From the NCBI GenBank assembly GCA_029782215.1, contig JAKOVD010000142.1, positions 1 through 64,000 of the forward strand: a DNA stretch of 64,000 bases. The letters are read 5' to 3'. The notes under the pieces are model-generated. The model had not been told where the DNA came from and did not search any database. It saw nothing but the letters and a program-made list of their open reading frames with translations. This document shows positions 38,208 through 46,775 of this stretch, one piece after another. Source of the DNA: Chloroflexota bacterium. GTDB lineage: Bacteria; Chloroflexota; Anaerolineae; J102. Position 1 is the stretch's first letter; every line of letters begins with the position of its first letter. The translations under genes and the position numbers were made by a program.

Positions 38208-39788
38208 CTAACGAGCGGCCATGACGGCAGCGCCCGCTGTGGTGACGGCGGCGTCGGCGCCGGTGGCAAGGCTCATCACCAATTCGCGATCGACGTTGTG
38301 ATGATCCAGGAGCGCCCGCATGCGACCACGATACATGGCTATCACGCGGTCGCTCATGGCGAGCACCTCGGGCAATTCCGATGACACAAGTATGACGCCG
38401 CAGCCTTGGGCCGTCAGTTGGTTGAGCAGCTCGTGCACCTCCGCTTTGGCGCCGACGTCAATGCCGCGGGTCGGATCGTCCAGCAACACAATTCGCGGCG
38501 TCAGCGACAGCGAGCGAGCGATGACGACCTTCTGCTGGTTGCCGCCTGACAGGCTCGAAACGAGGGAATGGATTGACGCCGTGCGAATGCCAAAGTCCTT
38601 GACAGCGCCGCGCACATTGCGATCGAGGTTGCCCAGCCGGATCCAGCCCAGTTTGCCGGCGATACGGCGCAGCAGTAGCAGGCCACCGTTGTCACGAACA
38701 GACATCACCGTGAACAAGCCCTCCAACTGCCGATCCGCCGGCACATAGGCGATTCCGAGCCTGATAGCGTCGGCAGAGGAATTGATCTGGATGGGCTGTC
38801 CCTTGAAAAGGACCTCGCCCTTCATCTGGGGATACATACCAAACAGTGCGCGCAGCACTTCGCTGGTGCCAGACCCTTGCAGCCCCACCAGACCCAACAC
38901 TTCGCCACCGTACAGGTCGAAGGAAACATCCTCGAAGGCGCCATCCGCCGTCAGGTGGCGAACGCTGATCAAGGGTTCGCTGGTGCTTTCGTTGTAGACC
39001 TTTGGGAAAAGATTGGAGACCTCGCGGCCCACCATCATGCGCACCACCTGGTCGGGAGTCGCCTCCTCCTTTTTCACCGTGCCGATATACTTCCCATCAC
39101 GCAGGGCCGTGATGCGATCGGCGATCTCAAAGACCTCTTCCAGCCGGTGCGAGACATAGAGAATGGAAATACCCTGGGCCTTCAATTGGCGCAGGATGGA
39201 AAAGAGGTGGTTGGTTTCTTCTTTGTTCAGGGCCGACGTCGGCTCATCCATGATGAGCAGGTCGGATTCGAGCGACAATGCCTGCGCGATCACAACGATC
39301 TGTTGCTGGGCAATCGTCAGACGGCTGGCAATTTCAGTCGGCTTAATGCGCACCTGCAGCCGGTCGAAGAGCTCCTGCGTCCGACGATTGACCTCCTTCC
39401 AGTCCACCAACCGGCCTCGTTTGGGCAGCGGCCGGCCCAGGAAGATGTTCTCGGCTGCGGACAGGGCAGGCGCGATGGGAATCTCCTGGTGGACGATGCT
39501 GATGCCGGCGTCACGCGACTCCTGCACACTGCGAAACTCCTTCTCTTGCCCTTCAAAACGAATCTTGCCGGCATCGGGCAGGAAGACGCCGCCGCACACG
39601 CGGATCAGGGTGGATTTGCCGGCGCCATTCTCGCCCACCAGGGCGTGAATCTCGCCCCGCGGCACGGCAAAGCTGACGTCGTCCAGGGCCTGAACGCCGC
39701 CAAACCGTTTGCTAATTCCTTCGAACTCAATGATGTTCTTCGCGCGACTGGAGTCTATCGCATTTCGCTCGATGGTTGTATCCATCAT
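38208..39788 (-). CDS. Sugar ABC transporter ATPase, two domains (third importer)
   Basis: This protein of up to 526 residues has two nucleotide-binding domains. Domain 1 has GENGAGKSTL, LTIAQQQIVVI and LLIMDEPTSAL. Domain 2 has LVGLQGSGTSEVL, LSGGNQQKVVI and IVLLDDPTRGID, where the catalytic Glu of Walker B is Asp. Thus ATP hydrolysis may be uneven between the halves. A Thr/Ala-rich tail ends the protein. Two ATGs (39788, 39785) follow AAGGAAA. Order in the operon is permease, binding protein, hairpin, ATPase. Confidence 0.95.
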   Translation of the reverse strand: MMDTTIERNAIDSSRAKNIIEFEGISKRFGGVQALDDVSFAVPRGEIHALVGENGAGKSTLIRVCGGVFLPDAGKIRFEGQEKEFRSVQESRDAGISIVHQEIPIAPALSAAENIFLGRPLPKRGRLVDWKEVNRRTQELFDRLQVRIKPTEIASRLTIAQQQIVVIAQALSLESDLLIMDEPTSALNKEETNHLFSILRQLKAQGISILYVSHRLEEVFEIADRITALRDGKYIGTVKKEEATPDQVVRMMVGREVSNLFPKVYNESTSEPLISVRHLTADGAFEDVSFDLYGGEVLGLVGLQGSGTSEVLRALFGMYPQMKGEVLFKGQPIQINSSADAIRLGIAYVPADRQLEGLFTVMSVRDNGGLLLLRRIAGKLGWIRLGNLDRNVRGAVKDFGIRTASIHSLVSSLSGGNQQKVVIARSLSLTPRIVLLDDPTRGIDVGAKAEVHELLNQLTAQGCGVILVSSELPEVLAMSDRVIAMYRGRMRALLDHHNVDRELVMSLATGADAAVTTAGAAVMAAR

Positions 39789-39860
39789 AGATTTCCTTAC
39801 CGCAGACGAACGGAATTGCCGAACGCTGCTGCGAACCAGGCTGCCCGCACTGGAAGGGAG

Positions 39861-39895
39861 GGGTTGGACGCCAGCGTGTTGCTGGCGTCCAACCC
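39861..39895. terminator. 15-bp perfect hairpin after third binding-protein gene
   Basis: The arms GGGTTGGACGCCAGC (39861-39875) and GCTGGCGTCCAACCC (39881-39895) have a 5-base loop GTGTT. It lies between the binding-protein and ATPase genes. Its core TTGGnCGCCAGC recurs at 56623-56658. Confidence 0.65.
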
Positions 39896-39952
39896 AGTGC
39901 GATCAGCGTCAGCCAATCCTGGCAGCCGACTTGATCGCCTCACAAGACAACC

Positions 39953-40966
39953 TTAGCGGTAGTTGGGGTCGTACTTCGCGTAGTTCTGCGGCGTCACTAC
40001 GTCTGTGCCCGTGTCGATGTTGCTGGGGCGCACGCCGAAGGCCTTTTCCTGGTGCAGCATCATCACCGGCATGTAACCCTGCCAGTAAGGATTCTGGCCG
40101 AGGGCGAAGGAAGTGTAGCCTTCCTTGAGGCCTTCCTGGTTGCCAGGACCAATGTCGGAGCCGCCGGTCTTCAGCTTGCCCTGCAGGTTGTTCTTCTTGA
40201 TGAACTGCGAGATCACGTGGCTGTAGTAGTCGGAGCCGTAGATGCCCTTGATGTCGGGATTGGCCTGGTAGAACGCCTCGATAGCCTGGTAGACGGCATT
40301 CTCATCGGTGCCAGTGTTGATGATCTGGCGGACCTTCCACTTGCCGTTGCCTTCTTTCTGCAGGGTCTCCTCCATGGAGCGATTGCGCTCTTCCAGGGCG
40401 TAATGGCCGGGGCAGCAGTCGGTGATAGCGATATCGCCGCCATCGGGCAGGTCCTTCATGATTTCATGTGCCCACACCTTGCCGTAGTTGGTGAAGTCCT
40501 GGCCCACAAAGGGGACGGGCAGGGCTGCATCAGCCTTGGGGTCGTTGGTGTTGAAAGCAGCGACCAGGATGCCGGCATCGAGGGCCTTCTTGGTCACATC
40601 GTTGTAGGCGCTGGGGTCGGGGCGGGTGATCATGATGGCATCGGGCTTCTTGGCGATAGCAGCCTCGATGATCGAAACCTGCTCCTTGGGATCGTAGGCC
40701 TGCGGCCCGAGGAACTCGCACTCGGCGTTGATCTGCTTGCAGGCATCTTCCATACCGCGACGCACCGGGGCAAAGACGCCGGCGCCCAGGTCATGGGTGA
40801 CGAAGGTGATCTTCATCTTGTGATCCATGCCGTAGGTGTTGGCGCCGCCGGCAGCCGGCGCCTCTGGGGCCTTTTGCTGGATGGCGGGTGCGGCCGACTG
40901 GCAGGCGCCCAGAACGATGGCCAAGGCCATCAGGCCACCGAGCACGAACAGAGTGGACTTCTTCAT
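39953..40966 (-). CDS. Sugar-binding lipoprotein of third ABC importer
   Basis: This 337-residue lipoprotein has signal MKKSTLFVLGGLMALAIVLGAC (Cys22), a short linker, and one Peripla_BP_4 module (KITFVTHDLGAGVFAPVRRGMEDAC, AIAKKPDAIMITRPDPSAY, GQNPYWQGYMPVMML). The sequence most resembles ribose/rhamnose/xylose-type binding proteins. The start follows AAGGAGC. It lies 112 bases downstream of its permease. The nearby ribokinase, mutarotase and DeoC-like aldolase suggest a pentose or deoxy-sugar ligand. Confidence 0.95.
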   Translation of the reverse strand: MKKSTLFVLGGLMALAIVLGACQSAAPAIQQKAPEAPAAGGANTYGMDHKMKITFVTHDLGAGVFAPVRRGMEDACKQINAECEFLGPQAYDPKEQVSIIEAAIAKKPDAIMITRPDPSAYNDVTKKALDAGILVAAFNTNDPKADAALPVPFVGQDFTNYGKVWAHEIMKDLPDGGDIAITDCCPGHYALEERNRSMEETLQKEGNGKWKVRQIINTGTDENAVYQAIEAFYQANPDIKGIYGSDYYSHVISQFIKKNNLQGKLKTGGSDIGPGNQEGLKEGYTSFALGQNPYWQGYMPVMMLHQEKAFGVRPSNIDTGTDVVTPQNYAKYDPNYR

Positions 40967-41078
40967 GGGTCTAGCTCCTTCTGAGCAATGGTGAGAGGAT
41001 GGTGGAAACGGAAGGTGAAGCGAGTCTGAACGCAGGACAACGGCTGGGAGCCTTGCAGTCTCTTCTTCTGGGCAGTGT

Positions 41079-42083
41079 CTACCTCCTGTTAGATGTCCGC
41101 AGATGGGTGTGGATGAGCACGGCGATGATGATGATGGCGCCCAGGAAAGCCTCCTGGAGACGACCCTCGCCGCCGATTTGAACCAGCCCGTTGCGCACGA
41201 CCGTCAACAAGGCGGCGCCGAGCAGTGTTCCGATGATGGTGCCCTCACCGCCAAACAAGGCCGTGCCACCGATGACAACGGCGGCGATCACTTTCAGCTC
41301 CATGCCGGCGCCGGCCGTGGGAGCCACCGACCCCAGGTGGGCGAAGCTGAGCACACCTGCGAAGAGCGCCGCCAAGGCCGTGAGGACGAAGCAGATGACC
41401 TTGATGCGGTTGACGCCCACGCCCGAGAGACGGGCGGCGGCATTGTTGCTGCCAGTAGCGCGCACGTAGTACCCGAATGTTGTTCGCGTCATCACCAGCC
41501 AGCCGACGATGACGAAGAAGAACATCCAGAGAACCTGAATCGACAGGTTGTTCCATTGGCCGGCGAAAATGGCGTAGAAGAGTTGGTTGCCCTCAATGCC
41601 TGAGACCGGCCAGGGCGACATCAACAACGTTAAGCCGCGGTAGATGTAGAGCATGCCCAACGTCGTGATGAAGGCAGGGATACGGCCCTTTGTCGTGATC
41701 AGGCCGTTAATCAGCCCGATGACGATGGCCATGACGATGGCCACCGCCAGGCCAATCCACAGACTGACCCCAAAGACTACGGCGATGAGCGCCATCGTGA
41801 AGGAAGTCAGGCCGTAGATGGAACCGACGGAAAGGTCCAGTTCCGCCGCCGTGATCAGGAAGGTCATGGCCACCGCCATGATCGTGACCTCGGCCATCTG
41901 CCGCAGCATGTTGAGGATATTGTTGGTGGTCAAGAACGTCGGCCGGGCGATGCCGATCAGGATCGAGATGACGACCAGAAAGGCGAAGATGCCGAACTCG
42001 CGCGCCCGTACCACGGTGCCGAGCCAAGTGCGGAAGCGCTGCCCAGCGGATGGGGCGACGACGGCGGAGTCAACCGTACTCAT
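41079..42083 (-). CDS. Sugar ABC transporter permease (third importer)
   Basis: This 334-residue membrane protein of the RbsC family has a cytoplasmic N terminus of about 30 residues, about 8-10 membrane helices, and the motifs FLITAAELDLSVGSIYGLTSF, GLINGLITTKGRIPAFITTLGMLYIYRG, RATGSNNAAARLSGVGVNRIK and VIGGTALFGGEGTIIGTLLG. The start at 42081-42083 follows AAGGAGAT. The 120-base gap in front contains a small hairpin (42119-42134) but no recognisable promoter, so it may be co-transcribed with the oxidoreductase gene upstream. Confidence 0.95.
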   Translation of the reverse strand: MSTVDSAVVAPSAGQRFRTWLGTVVRAREFGIFAFLVVISILIGIARPTFLTTNNILNMLRQMAEVTIMAVAMTFLITAAELDLSVGSIYGLTSFTMALIAVVFGVSLWIGLAVAIVMAIVIGLINGLITTKGRIPAFITTLGMLYIYRGLTLLMSPWPVSGIEGNQLFYAIFAGQWNNLSIQVLWMFFFVIVGWLVMTRTTFGYYVRATGSNNAAARLSGVGVNRIKVICFVLTALAALFAGVLSFAHLGSVAPTAGAGMELKVIAAVVIGGTALFGGEGTIIGTLLGAALLTVVRNGLVQIGGEGRLQEAFLGAIIIIAVLIHTHLRTSNRR

Positions 42084-42203
42084 GGAATGGATCTCCTTTC
42101 CTTCAAGGATTCAATAGGCCCAGCGGACGCTGGGGCTGTGGTCTGTAGGCGGTCGGTGAATGTGAAACCAGGGATGCGTGGCGCCAGGAGCAAACGTAGG
42201 GGA

Positions 42204-43313
42204 TCAGGCTTGCGTGATCTCGGAGACGAGCACGCCGCGATGCTCGGCCACCGACAGGTAGCAGGCTTCGACCAGGGCCATGGTGCCCAGATTGTCGCGA
42301 CCGCCGATCTCCGGCTCGCAGTCTTCGGCCACGGCCCGCAGCAACTGCCCCATCGTGCCCTCGAAAGCATCCGGAAACCAGACATTCTTCCAGCGCGGCT
42401 GGAACCAGTAACCGGGTTGGTGCTTGGTCGTGAAGTTGATCGTGCTGGGGCTGCCGTGGGGGTAGTCGACCCAGCCGATGGTTCCCCAGGCCATGCCCTC
42501 GACGCCCTCGACGCGCCACTTGATGTAGACATCACCTTCGCTGCCCTCGCGCACCGGACCCGACCAGACATCATCCCAACTTGATGCGCGGAAGCCATTG
42601 GCGTACTCGAGCACATAGAGGGTGATACCGTCGACGTGCGGAAACCTGCTGCGGGGATCGGTGCGGGCGCTGGCCAAAACGCGCTCGGGGTCGCCAAACA
42701 GGTAGCGAAAGACGTCCAGGTGATGGATGCTCATATTGAGGAAGGTGAGGCGGTTGTACTCCTGGAGGAAAGGCTGCCAGTGCGGGATGCCGCGCATCTC
42801 GACCGTGGCCAGCACTGGCTCGCCCAGGAGGCCGCGGTTGAGCAGCGTCTTCAGGGCCCGCATCGACTGGTCGTAACGCATGTTCTGGTTGACGCCCAGC
42901 TTATTGCCGGCAGCCTCACACATCTCCACCACTTTCCTGGCGTCCCGATAGTTCATGGCCAGGGGCTTCTGCGCCAGGATGCCCTTGATGTGCGGCTTCT
43001 TCACCGCCTCGGCGATGATCTCGGGCTGCTGGTCCGGCGGAAAGGCAATATCCAGGATCTCCACCTCCGGATCGTCGAGGAGCTCCTGCCAGGTGTCATA
43101 CACCTTGGGAACGCCGCGCGCCTCGGCGGCAGCCCTGGCGTTGGCCGGGGTGCGCGAAGCCAACGCAACGGTGCGAAAACCGGCGTTCTGGTAGGCCACC
43201 AGGTGGATGTCACGCATGATGAACCCGGCGCCAATGGCTCCAATCCCGTAGTCCCGCTTGTCGGGCAAGTGCGGCAGGTAGTCCAGATCGAGATCAACGA
43301 ACTTGGTGTCCAT
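42204..43313 (-). CDS. Gfo/Idh/MocA-family oxidoreductase
   Basis: This 369-residue NAD(P)-dependent sugar dehydrogenase family member has a Rossmann segment YGIGAIGAGFIMRDIHLVAYQNAG, the catalytic-loop motif GILAQKPLAMNYRDA (the EKP motif reads QKP here) and the C-terminal HHLDVFRYLFGDPE. The usual EKP Glu replaced by Gln is notable, while the Lys is kept. Substrate is unknown, perhaps a sugar or inositol. The start ATG at 43311-43313 has TAGGAG upstream. It overlaps no gene and lies 29 bases after the mutarotase stop. Confidence 0.92.
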   Translation of the reverse strand: MDTKFVDLDLDYLPHLPDKRDYGIGAIGAGFIMRDIHLVAYQNAGFRTVALASRTPANARAAAEARGVPKVYDTWQELLDDPEVEILDIAFPPDQQPEIIAEAVKKPHIKGILAQKPLAMNYRDARKVVEMCEAAGNKLGVNQNMRYDQSMRALKTLLNRGLLGEPVLATVEMRGIPHWQPFLQEYNRLTFLNMSIHHLDVFRYLFGDPERVLASARTDPRSRFPHVDGITLYVLEYANGFRASSWDDVWSGPVREGSEGDVYIKWRVEGVEGMAWGTIGWVDYPHGSPSTINFTTKHQPGYWFQPRWKNVWFPDAFEGTMGQLLRAVAEDCEPEIGGRDNLGTMALVEACYLSVAEHRGVLVSEITQA

Positions 43314-43342
43314 CGTGCTGCTCCTAATGACGCCAGAAAAGA

Positions 43343-43852
43343 TCAACCAATGAGCTTCGCTTCCGGCCTGACGTTCTCACGGATCAAGCGACGGCGTTCG
43401 ACATAGGCGGGCAGGATCTCGGCTCCGGCCTCATCGGCAAACCAGGCAAACGGATCGGTGCTCGCCATCATGGCGATGTTCGCCCAGGGATTGAAAGAGC
43501 CAGACCGCACGATAAACTTGGCGCGATAGGCATAGTCCCTGACCAGGTCCTCGTGTGTGGTCAGGTGGAAAGTCGCGCCGGCCCCTGTAAAGATGTCCTG
43601 CAGCGCGGTGTACAACGGCCTGTTCTTCTGCAGGATGTCGCCGGCGAAGTGCACTTCCTCGACAAAGACCTCCTGGCGGATGACTCGGAGGACGTCGAGT
43701 ACATCCGGCATGCCCTCGTAGAAACCCAGGTCAATGCGCCAGGCATCGGCTGGAATGGGGAACCCGGCGTCGATGACCATGAAAAAGTCAGAGTGGCCCA
43801 GGGTGGCCACAGCCTCAGCCAATTCAGGATGGATGATGCGACCGGAACGCAT
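43343..43852 (-). CDS. RbsD/FucU-family sugar mutarotase
   Basis: This 169-residue cytoplasmic protein resembles RbsD (D-ribose pyranase) and FucU (L-fucose mutarotase), which interconvert sugar anomers after uptake. Visible markers are LGHSDFFMVIDAGFPIP (with the catalytic His), the middle ADAWRIDLGFYEGMPDVLDVLRVI, and the C-terminal VRSGSFNPWANIAMMAS. FucU-like features (SGSFNPWANIAM) slightly favour the FucU branch. The start is the ATG at 43850-43852 with AAGGAG upstream; the long open extension is rejected. It sits next to ribokinase. Confidence 0.9.
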   Translation of the reverse strand: MRSGRIIHPELAEAVATLGHSDFFMVIDAGFPIPADAWRIDLGFYEGMPDVLDVLRVIRQEVFVEEVHFAGDILQKNRPLYTALQDIFTGAGATFHLTTHEDLVRDYAYRAKFIVRSGSFNPWANIAMMASTDPFAWFADEAGAEILPAYVERRRLIRENVRPEAKLIG

Positions 43853-43926
43853 GGAACGTCTCCTTGCAATCGAGTGGGGATGAGGCGGTGCTGGCGACTG
43901 CGCACTGGCCAGCCAGGGCCGGCGAT

Positions 43927-44865
43927 CTAGCCGCCCTGTTGCAGCAGGAACTGATTCACCTCCTGACGGTTGTGATACGAAGGCACGGTGTCCCAACGCG
44001 TGCAGCACAGACCTGCCACAGCGTTGGCAAAGCGAGCGGCCTCATACAGCGGCTTACCCTCGATCAAACCCGTGGCCAGGGCGGCATTGAAGGAATCGCC
44101 GGCGCCGTTGCTGTCGACCGCGTTGGGAAAATGATAGGCGGGCACCTCGGTGACAGACCGCGCTGTCACGATGAGGCTGCCGCGCTCGCCGAGCGTCATC
44201 ATGACGGAACTGCAGCCACGGGCCAGCAATTGGCGAGCGATTTCCACGTCGGGCGTCGGGTCGGTGGGTGCGAGTCCCAGGCAGATACGGGCCTCCGTCT
44301 CGTTCGGAGTGAGAATATCCACCGCCGAAAGGTCGCATGACCGCAGGTCCTGCGCTGGCGCCGGGTTGAAGATGACGGTCGCGCCGGCGTCGTGTCCCAC
44401 TCTGGCAGCGTAGAGCGCCGTTTCCAGGGGAATCTCCAACTGGATGAGCACGACAGAACCCGGCTGCATCTCCGCCGCCGCCTCGTCGACGTCGGCAGGG
44501 GTGAAAAGCTGGTTGGCGCCGATGTCCACGGTGATGATGTTATGGCCGGTCATGTCCTTGATGATGAAGCCGGCGCCGGTCAGCATTTCCCTGGTGGTCT
44601 GCAGGTAGTCCAGATTCACCCCTTCCTCTTGCATCAGCCGGATAAAGGCCCGACCAAAATCGTCGTCCCCCACCCTCCCAACGAACTTCACGGGCGCCCC
44701 CAACCTGGCGGCCTGCACCGCCATATCAGACCCTTTGCCGCCATAGACTTCACGGAAGTTGCGGGCCAACAGCGTCTCGCCCTTGAGGGGGATGCGATCC
44801 ACATCCATCACCAGGGCGACCAGGTAACTGCCTATGAGAACGATCTTCGGTGTGTGTGCGGTCAC
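43927..44865 (-). CDS. rbsK: Ribokinase-family sugar kinase
   Basis: This 312-residue PfkB-family kinase has YGGKGSDMAVQAARLGAPVKFVGRVGDDDFG, NITVDIGANQ-like ITVDIGANQLFTPADVD, FNPAPAQDL, LTPNETEA and the catalytic DSNGAGDSFNAALATGL. The usual DTTGAGD reads DSNGAGD. GTG start (44863-44865) after GAGGAC. Ribose is the most likely substrate, given the RbsD-like neighbour and the ABC importer; deoxyribose or another pentose is possible because a DeoC-like aldolase is adjacent. Confidence 0.9.
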   Translation of the reverse strand: MTAHTPKIVLIGSYLVALVMDVDRIPLKGETLLARNFREVYGGKGSDMAVQAARLGAPVKFVGRVGDDDFGRAFIRLMQEEGVNLDYLQTTREMLTGAGFIIKDMTGHNIITVDIGANQLFTPADVDEAAAEMQPGSVVLIQLEIPLETALYAARVGHDAGATVIFNPAPAQDLRSCDLSAVDILTPNETEARICLGLAPTDPTPDVEIARQLLARGCSSVMMTLGERGSLIVTARSVTEVPAYHFPNAVDSNGAGDSFNAALATGLIEGKPLYEAARFANAVAGLCCTRWDTVPSYHNRQEVNQFLLQQGG

Positions 44866-44886
44866 GCTCGAGTCCTCACATTCAGA

Positions 44887-45597
44887 TTACCTGACAAAGA
44901 AACCGTCCATCACCGCCTTGCCGGTGCTAGTGCCGATCAGCTCCGCCCCGGCATTGAGCATGGCGACTGCCCGTTCATAGGTGTTGACCTTGCCAGATGC
45001 CTTGACCCGGCTGCTCGTTCCCTTGCAGACCTCGGCCAACAGCCGCATGTCGTCCTCGGTGGCGGCAATGCCTCCCTCACCCCAGCCGCTCGAGTTCTTG
45101 ATCCAGGGCACTCCCGCCTCAACCAGCAGGCCCGCGGCGTGCCGCTTCTGATCGTCGTTCTTGAGATAGCCGAATTCCAGCATCGCCTTCATCGCGTGTC
45201 CGTCGGAGGCCAGCACCAATTGGCGACCCTCTTCGCGGAATTCGTCGTACGAGCCCGACAGATAAAGGCCCATGTTTGGTTCGTAGTCGATCTCATCCGC
45301 ACCCAGGGCCACGCACTCACGCACGAGCGCGATCTTGCCGTGTAGACTTTCCTGCCCAAATCCCAAACCGATGCAAGTGGCAACTTTGACACCGCTGCCC
45401 GCCAGCACCTTCCTGGCAAGGCGCACCCAGCAATTGGCAATCATGGCGCCGTCAAAACCATAGGCGGCGCACACCTCAAGATGTTGAATGATGTCTTCGC
45501 GCGTGGCCCACGGCCTGACATTGGTGAACTGGATCATCTTAGCCAGTTCGGCGGCCGTGAGCTTCCTGGCATCAAACGGGGTCGCAGCTTCGCCCAT
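44887..45597 (-). CDS. deoC: Deoxyribose-phosphate aldolase-family protein
   Basis: This 236-residue class I aldolase of the DeoC/FbaB/LacD group cleaves a keto- or deoxy-sugar phosphate. Markers are CIGLGFGQESLHGKIALVRECVALGADEIDYEPNMG and the Schiff-base Lys in WIKNSSGWGEGG, then RVKASGKVNTYERAVAMLNAGAELIGTSTG (the second Lys, VKASGKV). The start ATG at 45595-45597 follows AAAGGAG. It is the first gene of the operon running to at least 42204, behind the strong promoter at 45705-45733. Confidence 0.9.
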   Translation of the reverse strand: MGEAATPFDARKLTAAELAKMIQFTNVRPWATREDIIQHLEVCAAYGFDGAMIANCWVRLARKVLAGSGVKVATCIGLGFGQESLHGKIALVRECVALGADEIDYEPNMGLYLSGSYDEFREEGRQLVLASDGHAMKAMLEFGYLKNDDQKRHAAGLLVEAGVPWIKNSSGWGEGGIAATEDDMRLLAEVCKGTSSRVKASGKVNTYERAVAMLNAGAELIGTSTGKAVMDGFFVR

Positions 45598-45673
45598 GCG
45601 GCAATCTCCTTTGATAACGGGCAGCAACGCAGTTGGTCAGACCGGTACAACAATGTGCCGCAAATGTAGCAAT

Positions 45674-45689
45674 GTAACTACGTAACTAC
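45674..45689. promoter_or_regulatory. Tandem GTAACTAC sites downstream of the deoC promoter
   Basis: Two directly repeated GTAACTAC octamers lie shortly after the expected transcription start of the minus-strand operon. The second, with AAAGC, matches 13 bases of the palindrome at 60826-60841. It is a candidate GntR (45921-46733) site. Confidence 0.45.
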
Positions 45690-45704
45690 AAAGCAACGGT
45701 CGGG

Positions 45705-45733
45705 AGTTTAGCACCCCTTCACACCGGTGTCAA
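45705..45733 (-). promoter_or_regulatory. Strong promoter of the deoC-rbsK operon
   Basis: On the minus strand there is a perfect TTGACA (45728-45733), a 17-base spacer and TAAACT (45705-45710) preceded by TGC (extended -10). This is one of the best-matched promoters in the window. The rest of the 323-base divergent gap holds the GntR promoter and the sites at 45674-45689. Confidence 0.7.
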
Positions 45734-45839
45734 ACTCAGCCTTGGTCGTATACGACCCCCGTCAGAGGTACACACGGAGGCCAAATCCAAACGCAATGTC
45801 ATGGTGCAGATGACGGCGCCCACGCGGACCCCCGCGCGT

Positions 45840-45869
45840 TTGACAGGCGCCGATCGTCTGTTGTAGACT
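45840..45869 (+). promoter_or_regulatory. Promoter of the GntR-led plus-strand operon
   Basis: TTGACA (45840-45845), an 18-base spacer and TAGACT (45864-45869). The start codon at 45921 follows after a leader of about 45 bases without a clear ribosome site. Confidence 0.55.
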
Positions 45870-45920
45870 ATACCTTACTGAACCTTTGTGGTTTTCTATG
45901 TACCTTTAGCCTTGATCGTT

Positions 45921-46733
45921 ATGCCGCAGTCACCCGCGCTTGATCGAACCGGACCGGTGCCGATCTTTCAGCAATTGAAGATGTACATGCGCGAGCAGAT
46001 TCGGGCGGGCGCGTGGGGTCCAAACTACAAGCTCAAGGCGGAAGCGGACCTGGCCGCCGAATGGGGTCTGAGCCGCGGGACGGTGCGTAAGGCATTCGAG
46101 GAGTTGGCTGACGAGGGGCTTTTGGTGCGCACGCACGGGCGCGGCACCTTTGTGGCCACCCAGGTGGTCGAGCAACCCCTCGCCGAACGGATGGTGACGT
46201 TCTCTGAGGACCTCATCAGCAAAGGCATTCCCTTCGAGACGCAGGTTCTGCAGCAGGGTGTGCTCCAGGCGCACGGCAAGGTCGCAACGTTGTTGGCGCT
46301 GCCGACAGGGGCAAAGGTCTTCTTTTTGCGGCGGCTTCGTCTTGTCGATGGAGAGCCACTGATCGTGGTCAACAACTATGTCGTGTATGAGCGCTGCACA
46401 GGCATCGAAGATCTCGATTTTTCCCAGGTCCGGCTGTTCGTAGCGCTCGAAGAGCACTTCGGATTAGCGTTGGATTATGGCAGACGCTCCTTTCAAGCGC
46501 AAAAGGCCACCCGAGTGGCCGCCGCCGCCCTCGGCATCGCGCCCAAGGAGCCTGTGATGTACGGCGAGCAGCTCACCTTTCTGGACGATGGCTCGGCCAT
46601 CGAGTTCTCGGAGATTTGGCTGCGCGGCGACCGCTTCAAGCTCTCGGCCGTGGTCAAGCGCAGTGGTCTCAGCACGATCGGCGTCGCCGTCGCCATGTCC
46701 GAAGACGATCTGACCGTTCTCATTCCTTCCTGA
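45921..46733 (+). CDS. GntR-family regulator, UTRA (HutC) subgroup
   Basis: This 270-residue regulator begins MPQSPALDRTGPVPIFQQLKMYMREQIRAGAW. The winged helix has AEADLAAEWGLSRGTVRKAFEELADEGLLVRTHGRGTFVA, and the UTRA domain runs from about residue 90 (FSEDLISKGIPFETQVLQ) to the end. A GTG 33 bases earlier would also keep frame; I prefer the ATG. It is divergent from the deoC operon and precedes a URO-D and corrinoid gene pair. It probably controls both directions. Confidence 0.93.
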   Translation: MPQSPALDRTGPVPIFQQLKMYMREQIRAGAWGPNYKLKAEADLAAEWGLSRGTVRKAFEELADEGLLVRTHGRGTFVATQVVEQPLAERMVTFSEDLISKGIPFETQVLQQGVLQAHGKVATLLALPTGAKVFFLRRLRLVDGEPLIVVNNYVVYERCTGIEDLDFSQVRLFVALEEHFGLALDYGRRSFQAQKATRVAAAALGIAPKEPVMYGEQLTFLDDGSAIEFSEIWLRGDRFKLSAVVKRSGLSTIGVAVAMSEDDLTVLIPS

Positions 46734-46775
46734 GTCTCTCCCGTCCTTTTCGCCACCCCTTTAGGAGCAGCACGA

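Noticed and set aside
42119-42134. Small hairpin in front of the third permease as a terminator
   Set aside because: The stem is only 6 bp with no T tract, too weak to call with confidence.
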